Source: Schwartzia sp. (in: firmicutes)
GTDB taxonomy: Bacteria > Bacillota > Negativicutes > Selenomonadales > Selenomonadaceae
Length of the DNA stretch: 7,814 bases
Assembly: GCA_017939945.1 (NCBI GenBank)
Contig: JAGAZS010000042.1
Location: forward strand, 1 to 7,814
Direction of reading: 5' to 3'
How positions within the stretch are numbered: position 1 is the first letter of the stretch; every line of letters begins with the position of its first letter. The notes below the pieces were generated by a model, which saw only the letters and a program-made list of their open reading frames with translations, ran no database searches and was not told the origin of the DNA. Shown piece by piece: positions 1 to 5,023 of this stretch. Position numbers and translations under genes: made by a program.

Positions 1-154
1 CGGCCGACACGTCCTCTGTCAGCCAAACCTCCCGCGTGTTCAGGTAAAGAAACGTCGTTTCTCCGACAGGCTCCACCGCCGCCGCCGAAGCGGACGGCGT
101 TCCCGTTGCCAGCGCCGCGCCGAGCATCAAGGCCGCAAAAAATTTTTTGTTCAT
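1..154 (-). CDS. Secreted protein of unknown function, 5' end only
   Basis: Only the first 51 residues are in the window; the rest lies beyond position 1. The ATG at 154-152 is preceded by an AGGAGGGG ribosome site (161-168, read on the minus strand) at good spacing. The protein starts MNKKFFAALMLGAALATG and runs into an Ala/Ser-rich stretch ending near residue 26, a typical Sec signal peptide with a signal peptidase I site around ASAAA. The visible mature part contains TTFLYLNTREVWLTEDVSA, which I do not recognise. It is transcribed divergently from the nucleoside hydrolase gene. That it is exported is well supported; its function is unknown. Confidence 0.75.
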   Translation of the reverse strand, partial: MNKKFFAALMLGAALATGTPSASAAAVEPVGETTFLYLNTREVWLTEDVSA

Positions 155-184
155 CAAAGCCCCTCCTCTTTACTGTGATAAAGC

Positions 185-228
185 ATTACACTAAATTCCT
201 ATTCCTTTTTTCGCTTTTATGGTGTAAT
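185..228. repeat. Inverted repeat ATTACAC/GTGTAAT in the divergent intergenic region
   Basis: ATTACAC at 185-191 and its exact reverse complement GTGTAAT at 222-228 flank 30 bases between the two divergent genes, and the right arm overlaps the -10 of the leftward promoter. It could be a pair of regulator half-sites. Seven-base arms in AT-rich DNA can occur by chance, so this is only suggestive. Confidence 0.25.
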
Positions 229-254
229 ATAAATATTGCGAATTTACTTTACAA
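226..254 (-). promoter_or_regulatory. Probable promoter of the leftward secreted-protein gene
   Basis: On the minus strand a -35 TTGTAA (complement of 249-254) is followed after 17 bases by a -10 TATATT (complement of 226-231). Transcription would start near 219, giving a leader of about 65 bases before the ATG at 154. The match (4/6 and 5/6 with ideal spacing) is good for a sigma-A type promoter but has not been tested. Confidence 0.45.
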
Positions 255-260
255 TATCTC

Positions 261-266
261 AGGAGG
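261..266 (+). promoter_or_regulatory. Ribosome binding site deciding the GTG start of the nucleoside hydrolase
   Basis: AGGAGG lies 8 bases before GTG at 275. The nearer ATG at 268 is out of frame, and the in-frame ATG at 236 lies upstream of this site with no Shine-Dalgarno of its own. GTG therefore gives a clean signal peptide beginning MKNLLKKWKK. Confidence 0.75.
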
Positions 267-274
267 GATGTCCA

Positions 275-1375
275 GTGAAAAATTTGCTGAAGAAGTGGAA
301 GAAATGCTGTCGGGTGGTCTGCTCGCTGGCCGCAGCGGCGACTTTTGCGTTCGCCGCGCCGGCCGAAGCGAAAGAATTGGTGCTGCTCGACGCGGATATG
401 GTGGAGATGTTCGACGACGGCGTGGCGATGATGCTCTTGGAGCGGTCGCCGGAGACGGAGCTTTTGGGCGTGACCGTCGTTCCGGGCAATACATGGGCGG
501 AAGACGGCGTCGCGTTTACGATTCGCCAGCTTGAGGGCATGGGCGTCAAAGACGTGCCGGTGGCGATGGGGACGCCCCGCCCCGAGACGCTGGAACGCAT
601 CGCGAACATTGAAACGGAAACGCGCACCTTCGGGCGCGGCCACGATTCCCATTATGGGGCGGCAGGCTACGCGCGCCCGAAAGATTGGCAGGCCGCCTAT
701 CGCCACAACTACGGCGGCAGTGCGCCGACCCTCGCCCCCGTGGATGAGGCGGCGGAAGATTTCATCATCCGCACCATCAAGGAGCATCCGGGCGAAGTGA
801 CCATCGCCGCCATCGGTCCCTGCACGAACATCGCGAAAGCCATCGAAAAAGCGCCGGAGATTGTGCCGATGGCAAAGCGCATCGCCTACATGGGCGGCTC
901 GTATTTCCAGCAGGGCAACGTGACGCCTGCGGCGGAGTTCAACATTTGGTTCGACCCGGAGTCGGCGAAGGCGGTCATGCGCGCGCCGTGGAAAGAGCAG
1001 ATTGTCGTTCCGCTGGACGCCTGCGAAAAAATGCGGCTGACGGGCGAGGACTTTTTCGGATTCAAGAAACTCATCAAAAAGCCCGAGTTCAACATGATGA
1101 TGGCGCGGCACTATCTGGCGGAACGGCTTGAGAACCAAAATGGCCCCACGTTCATCTGGGACGTGCTGACCGCCGCGCTGATTATCAATCCGTCGATCAT
1201 CACCGAGGAAGTCACGATGCCCATCGACGTGAACGACGTTTACTCGCCGTCCTACGGCCAGACGCTGGCGTACATCACCGTGCAGCCGGACGGCACGCAA
1301 AAAGCGCGCATTATCAAGGCAGTGGATCAGAAGAAAGTTTTATGGATGATCCATGACGTGTTCAGGACGCTGTAA
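275..1375 (+). CDS. Secreted nucleoside hydrolase, variant motif (IunH/IAG-NH superfamily)
   Basis: A 366-residue enzyme predicted to hydrolyse the N-glycosidic bond of nucleosides to ribose and free base. Residues 1-32 are a Sec signal peptide (KKWKK, hydrophobic AAAATFAFAAP, then AEA/K), so it acts outside the cytoplasm, probably in salvage. Family marks: an N-terminal metal motif with D39, D41, D47 and D48; GNT at 71-73; GPCTNIA at 181-187; YMGG at 205-208; GNVTPAAEFNIWFDPE at 214-229 with the expected Glu and Asn ribose ligands. Two oddities: the usual DxDxGxDD motif is lengthened to DADMVEMFDD, and the usual catalytic His-Asp is Trp-Asp (W295-D296), as I recall for purine-specific IAG hydrolases that activate the base by stacking. 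Purine preference is therefore an inference. It is the first of three plus-strand genes for exported proteins. The family call is firm; the substrate is not. Confidence 0.87.
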   Translation: MKNLLKKWKKCCRVVCSLAAAATFAFAAPAEAKELVLLDADMVEMFDDGVAMMLLERSPETELLGVTVVPGNTWAEDGVAFTIRQLEGMGVKDVPVAMGTPRPETLERIANIETETRTFGRGHDSHYGAAGYARPKDWQAAYRHNYGGSAPTLAPVDEAAEDFIIRTIKEHPGEVTIAAIGPCTNIAKAIEKAPEIVPMAKRIAYMGGSYFQQGNVTPAAEFNIWFDPESAKAVMRAPWKEQIVVPLDACEKMRLTGEDFFGFKKLIKKPEFNMMMARHYLAERLENQNGPTFIWDVLTAALIINPSIITEEVTMPIDVNDVYSPSYGQTLAYITVQPDGTQKARIIKAVDQKKVLWMIHDVFRTL

Positions 1376-1382
1376 AAATTGC

Positions 1383-1420
1383 GGGGAGTGAAGATAAATA
1401 CGCGATTATCTCCACTCCCC
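1383..1420. other. Long hairpin between the nucleoside hydrolase and the next gene
   Basis: GGGGAGTG (1383-1390) pairs perfectly with CACTCCCC (1413-1420), and inside it AGATAA (1392-1397) pairs with TTATCT (1406-1411), with one A-C mismatch between them and a loop of about eight bases. On the plus strand no T-run follows, so it is not a normal terminator in the direction of the genes. On the minus strand it is followed by TTTTT (complement of 1375-1379) and could stop antisense transcription. It may also lower expression of downstream genes or protect the 3' end of the first cistron. Confidence 0.65.
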
Positions 1421-1430
1421 ACGCTATAAA

Positions 1431-1436
1431 AGGGGG
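1431..1436 (+). promoter_or_regulatory. Ribosome binding site favouring the second ATG of the DUF6935-like gene
   Basis: AGGGGG ends 1 base before ATG 1438, which is too close, but 7 bases before the in-frame ATG at 1444. The later start is therefore preferred. Confidence 0.6.
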
Positions 1437-1443
1437 CATGAGA

Positions 1444-2022
1444 ATGAAGTTTGCGATTCTGTTTGGGCTGTTGCTGGCTGTCCTGTGCTACGCGCCTTGC
1501 GCCGAGGCCGCGATGAAGCTGGAAAGTTCCGAACATTGGGTTCGCGTGGAGTTTGACGCGCTGCCCCAGTCGGCGGCGGAGGTCGCGCCATGCCGGACGC
1601 CGGAGGAAACGGCGGCCCTGACTGTCGCCGCGCTCGTCCGCTACACTGAGGACCAAGCGACGGGAATCGAGATGCTGAACGTCCTGCGCGGCCCGAAAGG
1701 CCCTCTTTCGGCGCAGGAAATCCAGCTTTTGAAGGATCAGCTTCTCCGCGACCGGGACTATGTGGCGCGTTCCCATTTCAACGGCGCGACGCCCGACAAC
1801 AACTACACGCCGCTCCAGCCGTACAGCGTCACCGTCGCGGACAGCGTGCACAGCTACGACCAGGAAAACTATGCCACCCTCTACATCCGCAGCGGCGGCG
1901 CGGACAGCCCGCGCCCGATCACGCTCCGCAAAAAGCCCTCGACGGGCGAATGGTTCCTGTGGAACCATGTTGGACTGCTCCCCGGAATCCGCGTCCCCGC
2001 GTCACAGGATCCCTGGAGATAA
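1444..2022 (+). CDS. Secreted DUF6935-like protein
   Basis: A 192-residue protein with a signal peptide (MKFAILFGLLLAVLCYAPCAEA, cleavage near residue 22-23) and a soluble mature domain. The conserved-looking core has TAALTVAALVRYTEDQATGI (residues 57-76, shown approximately), EMLNVLRGPKGPLS (77-89) and FNGATPDNNYTPLQPY (112-127), then a Trp-containing C-terminal part (EWFLWNHVGLLPGIRVP). These resemble, from memory, a family named DUF6935 of unknown function found in Firmicutes and Negativicutes; I could not run a search. There are no obvious catalytic residues. The gene lies 68 bases after the nucleoside hydrolase and 18 bases before the repeat protein, consistent with an operon of exported proteins. 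The family name is moderately supported and the role is unknown. ATG 1438 would add two residues. Confidence 0.75.
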   Translation: MKFAILFGLLLAVLCYAPCAEAAMKLESSEHWVRVEFDALPQSAAEVAPCRTPEETAALTVAALVRYTEDQATGIEMLNVLRGPKGPLSAQEIQLLKDQLLRDRDYVARSHFNGATPDNNYTPLQPYSVTVADSVHSYDQENYATLYIRSGGADSPRPITLRKKPSTGEWFLWNHVGLLPGIRVPASQDPWR

Positions 2023-2040
2023 GAAAGGAAGTGTTTTCCC

Positions 2041-2367
2041 ATGAAAAAACGTATTTGTCTGCTCGTCTGCCTGCTGCTCATGCTCGTTGTTTCCACGGCG
2101 TCCGCCGCGTCGAAAATCAATTCCGACGGTTACTACAAGGGAATCCGTCTCGCCGGCAAGGTCAAGGTCGTCGATGCCTTCCCCGACATCAAGGTGCAGA
2201 TCGTCAATTCCTTCCCCGACCTGAAGGTGCAGGTCGTCGACGCGTTCCCCGACGAAATCGGGAAATGGCAATTCGTCGACGCGTTTCCCGACTTCACGAT
2301 CCAATTCGTCAATTCGTTCCCCGATATCAAGATACAGTATGTGAATTCATTCCCCGGTCTTCCCTGA
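2041..2367 (+). CDS. Small secreted FPD-repeat protein
   Basis: A 108-residue protein. Residues 1-22 form a signal peptide (KKR, then a Leu/Val core, cleavage near STASA/AS). After a short linker (residues 23-38), residues 39-106 consist of six 11-residue repeats with consensus x-K-(V/I)-Q-x-V-(D/N)-(A/S)-F-P-D, broken only by an extra Glu-Ile between repeats 3 and 4. Hydrophobic residues alternate with polar ones before a fixed turn (FPD), which would suit stacked short beta strands, as in a beta-solenoid or beta-roll; this is an inference. The repeats differ at many synonymous positions, so the protein pattern has been kept by selection. I recall similar FPD-repeat proteins in other bacteria but know no function. 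The AAGGAA ribosome site is at 2025-2030. It is the last gene before a strong terminator. Confidence 0.85.
   Translation: MKKRICLLVCLLLMLVVSTASAASKINSDGYYKGIRLAGKVKVVDAFPDIKVQIVNSFPDLKVQVVDAFPDEIGKWQFVDAFPDFTIQFVNSFPDIKIQYVNSFPGLP
2155..2358 (+). repeat. Six tandem 33-bp coding repeats (FPD units)
   Basis: The units begin at 2155, 2188, 2221, 2260, 2293 and 2326, with a 6-bp insertion (codons for Glu-Ile) before the fourth. The endings are VDAFPD, VNSFPD, VDAFPD, VDAFPD, VNSFPD and VNSFPG. Codons vary (TTC/TTT, GAC/GAT, TCC/TCG/TCA), so this is an old, selected protein repeat rather than a recent DNA duplication. Confidence 0.88.
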
Positions 2368-2374
2368 TTTACTG

Positions 2375-2414
2375 CAAAAAACAGCTCCCACGAAAAAGGT
2401 GGGGGCTGTTTTTT
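2375..2414 (+). terminator. Rho-independent terminator after the FPD-repeat gene
   Basis: CAGCTCCCAC (2382-2391) pairs with GTGGGGGCTG (2399-2408) across a GAAAAAG loop with one G-T pair, followed by TTTTTT (2409-2414) and preceded by an A-run. It lies 8 bases after the stop codon and closes the three-gene run of exported proteins. The A-run means it may also work from the other side. Confidence 0.9.
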
Positions 2415-2425
2415 GTGCCAAAGTA

Positions 2426-2454
2426 TTTCCGACGGGAATAGAATATGGTATAGT
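2426..2454 (+). promoter_or_regulatory. Extended -10 promoter of the thiD unit
   Basis: TGGTATAGT (2446-2454) has a -10 hexamer (TATAGT, 5/6) preceded by the TGn extension. The best -35 at 17-base spacing is weak (TTTCCG, 2426-2431), as expected for extended -10 promoters. The start would be near 2461, about 30 bases before the thiD ATG. I see no TPP riboswitch: the leader is far too short. Confidence 0.6.
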
Positions 2455-2489
2455 GAAAGAATAGGATTAAGAGAAAGCGGGGAATCTAT

Positions 2490-3344
2490 ATGCGGCTGCC
2501 TTCGGTACTTTCTATCGCCGGGAGCGACTCGTCCGGCGGCGCGGGCATCCAGGCGGACCTCAAGACGGCGCTGGCGAACGGAGTCTTCGGCATGAGCGCG
2601 GTCACGGCGCTGACCGCGCAAAACACGATGGGCGTCACGGGCATTCATGAAGTCCCGCCGGAATTCCTCGCCGAAGAAATCGACGCGGTTTTCGCCGACA
2701 TCCGTCCCGATGCGGTGAAAGTCGGCATGGTCGCTTCCGTGGGCTTGATACGGACGATTGCGGAGCGGCTTTCCGCCCACGGCGCAAAGCATGTCGTCGT
2801 CGATCCGGTCATTGTAGCGACCAGCGGCGCCCGGCTCCTGGCGGAGGACGCTGCGAACGCTCTGGCAGAAAAGCTTTTCCCGCTGGCGGAAGTCATCACG
2901 CCGAATCTGCCGGAACTTTTTGTTCTGGATCAGCTCACGGGAAGCGCGCCGAAAAGCATGGAAGACTACAACACACTGGACGCACGCGTTGAAGCGGCAA
3001 AACGCGTTCTCAAACAATTTGGCGCCCCGGTGCTGGCAAAGGGCGGTCACGCGTTCCAAGGTTCGCGCTCGGACGACGTGCTCGTCACGCGGGACAGCGT
3101 CGAGGTTTTTCAGGGCGAGCGCGTCGCGACGAACAACACCCACGGTACCGGCTGCACCCTTTCCACCGCCATCGCGTCCAATCTCGCGAAAGGCATGACG
3201 CTCCCGAAGGCGGTGGAACGCGCGAAGGCCTATGTAGCCGGTGCGCTTGCCGCCGGTCTCGATATGGGCAGGGGCAGCGGACCGCTGCATCACGGATTCG
3301 CCATCGAGAGCGAATTTTCATCATCGGGCGAAATCGATGCCTGA
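2490..3344 (+). CDS. thiD: Hydroxymethylpyrimidine/phosphomethylpyrimidine kinase (ThiD)
   Basis: A 284-residue cytosolic kinase of the ribokinase superfamily that phosphorylates HMP and HMP-P to HMP-PP for thiamine synthesis. Visible motifs: AGSDSSGGAGIQADLKT (10-26), the substrate-binding Gln in TAQNT (Q44, the same position as in enteric ThiD), VVDPVIVATSGARLL (102-117), ITPNLPE (136-142), LAKGGH (182-187) and the anion hole with catalytic Cys, THGTGCTLS (217-225, Cys222). Length and motifs are complete. ThiD cannot always be told from bifunctional pyridoxal kinases by sequence, but Gln44 and the TPNLPE motif favour ThiD. No other thi genes are in the window. Its end overlaps the transporter start by 8 bp. 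The ribosome site is weak (GCGGGG, 2477-2482). Confidence 0.92.
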   Translation: MRLPSVLSIAGSDSSGGAGIQADLKTALANGVFGMSAVTALTAQNTMGVTGIHEVPPEFLAEEIDAVFADIRPDAVKVGMVASVGLIRTIAERLSAHGAKHVVVDPVIVATSGARLLAEDAANALAEKLFPLAEVITPNLPELFVLDQLTGSAPKSMEDYNTLDARVEAAKRVLKQFGAPVLAKGGHAFQGSRSDDVLVTRDSVEVFQGERVATNNTHGTGCTLSTAIASNLAKGMTLPKAVERAKAYVAGALAAGLDMGRGSGPLHHGFAIESEFSSSGEIDA

Positions 3345-4089
3345 CCTGTCCGCCGCCGCCTTCGCGTCGCATCTCGCGCCCGCGGCCTGCGTCTTTGCCG
3401 CCGCGTTCCTTCAGTCCGCCACGGGCTTCGGCCTCGTCATGATCGCCTCGCCGCTTTTGATGTATTTCTACGACCCGAAGCTTGTGATCCTGGTTGTCGC
3501 GCTGGTCGCCTGTTTCGGCAACACGGCGCAGAGCATTCTGCTGCGCCGATATACGCCTTTCGCCCTCGTGGGCTGGCTCACGCTCGGGGCGCTGATCGGG
3601 CAGCCCATAGGGCTTCGGATTTACCAGATCATTCCCGGCGTCTGGCTCAAGCTCGTTGTCAGCGTCGTGATCTTGATTTCGCTGACACTGATGCAGGCGT
3701 TCCACGTCCACGCGGAGATCCGCCCCCGGAACAGCCTGATTACCGGCATGATTGCCGGAACGTCGGCCACCACTACGGGCATGAGCGGTCCGCCGCTGAT
3801 TCTTTACCTTTCCCACGCGAAACTGACGCCGGAGGAAATCCGCGCCGTCGCCTGCACTTTTTTCGCCGCGAGCAATATCCTTGCGCTGACTACTTTTTAT
3901 CTCGGCGGCGTGGATTTCACCGCCGCGCTTCACGAGGCTCCGTATATCCTGCCGGGGCTGCTGCTGGGCGTCTCGGCGGGCTATGTAGCGGCAGGCCGCG
4001 TCCCCGCGCAGGCGTTTCGCAAAATCCTCTATGTCATTCTCGTCGTCATGTGCCTGCATACGATCTGGATTTCGGTAAGGGCAATGTAA
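3337..4089 (+). CDS. TauE/SafE-family membrane transporter
   Basis: A 250-residue polytopic membrane protein with about eight predicted helices (roughly 13-33, 37-64, 75-93, 102-121, 133-158, 169-190, 200-220 and 228-247). The TauE/SafE duplicated signature is visible: QSATGFGLVMIASPLLM (26-42) in the first half and GTSATTTGMSGPPLILYL (141-158) in the second. The family exports sulfite, sulfonates or other organic anions across the inner membrane; the substrate here is unknown. ATG 3337 overlaps the thiD stop (ATGCCTGA), and the longer reading from 3241 lacks a ribosome site and would bury the N-terminal helix behind a charged stretch. The overlap implies translational coupling with thiD, so a link to thiamine precursors, or to sulfur compounds from them, is possible but inferred. 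Confidence 0.85.
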   Translation: MPDLSAAAFASHLAPAACVFAAAFLQSATGFGLVMIASPLLMYFYDPKLVILVVALVACFGNTAQSILLRRYTPFALVGWLTLGALIGQPIGLRIYQIIPGVWLKLVVSVVILISLTLMQAFHVHAEIRPRNSLITGMIAGTSATTTGMSGPPLILYLSHAKLTPEEIRAVACTFFAASNILALTTFYLGGVDFTAALHEAPYILPGLLLGVSAGYVAAGRVPAQAFRKILYVILVVMCLHTIWISVRAM

Positions 4090-4095
4090 TACTAA

Positions 4096-4270
4096 CAACT
4101 GATTAAATTCTTTAATCAGTTGACGTGTGCTGCGCACACTACATTTGCACCGAAGGTGCAAATGCCGTCTCATGCAAACACTATAAGAAAGCAAGGCTTT
4201 CTAACAGTGTTTAGTATAAAAGCGTGAAGTGCGGAAAGCGGAGATGCAGCGCATAATCATTCCACACTTC
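4096..4270. other. Array of five consecutive hairpins in a 213-base gap
   Basis: The gap between the transporter and the phosphatase gene is almost entirely palindromic. Hairpin 1: CAACTGATTAAA (4096-4107), loop TTC, TTTAATCAGTTG (4111-4122), 12 perfect pairs. Hairpin 2: GTGTGC (4125-4130), loop TGC, GCACAC. Hairpin 3: CATTTGCACC (4142-4151), loop GAA, GGTGCAAATG (4155-4164), 10 perfect pairs. Hairpin 4: AAACACT (4176-4182) with AGTGTTT (4206-4212), a 3x3 internal loop, then AGAAAGC (4186-4192), loop AAG, GCTTTCT. Hairpin 5: GAAGTG-C-GGAA (4226-4236) with TTCC-A-CACTTC (4260-4270), holding ATGC-AGC-GCAT at its tip. The arms are unrelated in sequence, and no T-run makes a clear terminator. It could be a structured RNA, a REP-like or mobile palindromic element, or a protein-bound site. 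Confidence 0.8.
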
Positions 4271-4302
4271 GGGAACAGAAAATCGATTAAGGATGAAAGC
4301 AT

Positions 4303-4878
4303 ATGAAAGAAATTCTTTGGATCCGTCATGCGCAGAGCATCGGGAACGCGGGGATGCCGACGGAGAACCGTTCCTCGTTCCCGCTATCGGCGGTGGGCTA
4401 TGAGCAGGCGGAGGCGCTGGCGAAAAAAATTCCCTTCACGCCCGACTTGATTGTCGCCTCCCCGTTCCGCCGCGCATGGGAAACGGCGGCGCCCACATCG
4501 GCGCGCTATCCGGCTGTGAAAATGGAAATCTGGCCGGAAATCCATGAATTTACCTATCTTTCCCCCGCCACCTGCGTCGGCACGACCTCGGAGGATCGCC
4601 GCCCCCGCGTCAAAGCGTATTGGGCCGCCCTTGACCCGGACTACCGCGACGGCGGCGACGCCGAGACTTTCCGCGACGTCATGGGACGCGCGGAGCTTGC
4701 CATCGAGCATCTGGCCAACCGCTGGGAACAGCATATTATCCTCTTTTCCCATGAGCAGTTCATCAAATGCGTCCAGCTCGCCCTGCGCGCCCCCGATATG
4801 AGCGTGGATGAGAAAATGCGCTCGTTCCCGGATTTGCCGCCGATACGGAACTGCGAAATGATCCCATTGCATTTATGA
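4303..4878 (+). CDS. Histidine phosphatase superfamily protein (phosphoglycerate mutase-like)
   Basis: A 191-residue cytosolic protein. The histidine phosphatase signature IRHAQSIGNAG (7-17) contains the phospho-accepting His9 with Arg8; SPFRRAWETA (53-62) carries the second Arg; the acid/base region is around E79-H81-E82 (PEIHEFTYLSP); and the second catalytic His is H150 in LFSHEQF. Usual RHGQT is RHAQS here, and the second motif is SHEQF rather than SHG, so it is a branch separate from classic GpmB/CobC; specificity cannot be told. No thiamine- or cobalamin-specific features were seen. ATG 4303 has AAGGA (4289-4293) 9 bases upstream. It follows the hairpin array and is probably transcribed on its own. 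Confidence 0.85.
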   Translation: MKEILWIRHAQSIGNAGMPTENRSSFPLSAVGYEQAEALAKKIPFTPDLIVASPFRRAWETAAPTSARYPAVKMEIWPEIHEFTYLSPATCVGTTSEDRRPRVKAYWAALDPDYRDGGDAETFRDVMGRAELAIEHLANRWEQHIILFSHEQFIKCVQLALRAPDMSVDEKMRSFPDLPPIRNCEMIPLHL

Positions 4879-4933
4879 GCAAAATGAACCTTTTTCGCGT
4901 CCATTCATCGTTGGCATTATTTTGTTTTCGCCC

Positions 4934-4962
4934 TTGCAGGGATTTTGCTTTTTATGTAGAAT
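4934..4962 (+). promoter_or_regulatory. Probable promoter of the chemotaxis receptor gene
   Basis: TTGCAG (4934-4939), 17 bases, TAGAAT (4957-4962). The -10 is 5/6 and the spacing ideal. Transcription would start near 4969, immediately before a tandem 12-base repeat. No motif of a flagellar sigma-28 promoter was evident. Confidence 0.5.
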
Positions 4963-4970
4963 ATAGGGAA

Positions 4971-4994
4971 TCACAAAATGTTTCACAAAATATT
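4971..4994 (+). repeat. Tandem 12-base direct repeat in the receptor leader
   Basis: TCACAAAATGTT (4971-4982) is followed directly by TCACAAAATATT (4983-4994), with one difference. It lies just downstream of the predicted transcription start and upstream of the ribosome site, where a repressor or RNA-binding protein could act. It may also be a simple slippage duplication. Confidence 0.6.
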
Positions 4995-5005
4995 TGCTGC
5001 AATGC

Positions 5006-5014
5006 AAGAGGGGG
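5006..5014 (+). promoter_or_regulatory. Ribosome binding site deciding the receptor start
   Basis: AAGAGGGGG lies 9 bases before ATG 5024. The upstream in-frame ATG at 4994 overlaps the repeat and would be translated through this site, so 5024 is preferred. Confidence 0.65.
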
Positions 5015-5023
5015 CAATTTTTT

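Noticed and set aside
106..534. Plus-strand frame using ATG 268 after the AGGAGG site
   Set aside because: Its translation becomes an Arg/Gly-rich string with no signal peptide; the same ribosome site serves GTG 275, which gives the conserved protein.
191..1300. Long minus-strand open frame across the nucleoside hydrolase
   Set aside because: Arg/His-rich shadow frame of a GC-rich gene; no ribosome site, and the opposite strand encodes a recognisable enzyme.
2455..2489. TPP riboswitch before thiD
   Set aside because: The leader between the predicted start and ATG is only about 30 bases, far shorter than the aptamer, and lacks its conserved CUGAGA-type core.
3241..3336. Upstream extension of the transporter gene
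   Set aside because: This stretch is coding for the end of thiD in another frame and adds no transporter-like sequence; ATG 3337 starts just before the first helix.
2133..4194. Two long minus-strand open frames across thiD and the transporter
   Set aside because: Low-complexity Arg-rich translations opposite clearly conserved genes; no family motifs.
4096..4270. CRISPR array or tandem repeat
   Set aside because: The palindromes have different sequences and lengths and there are no equal spacers.
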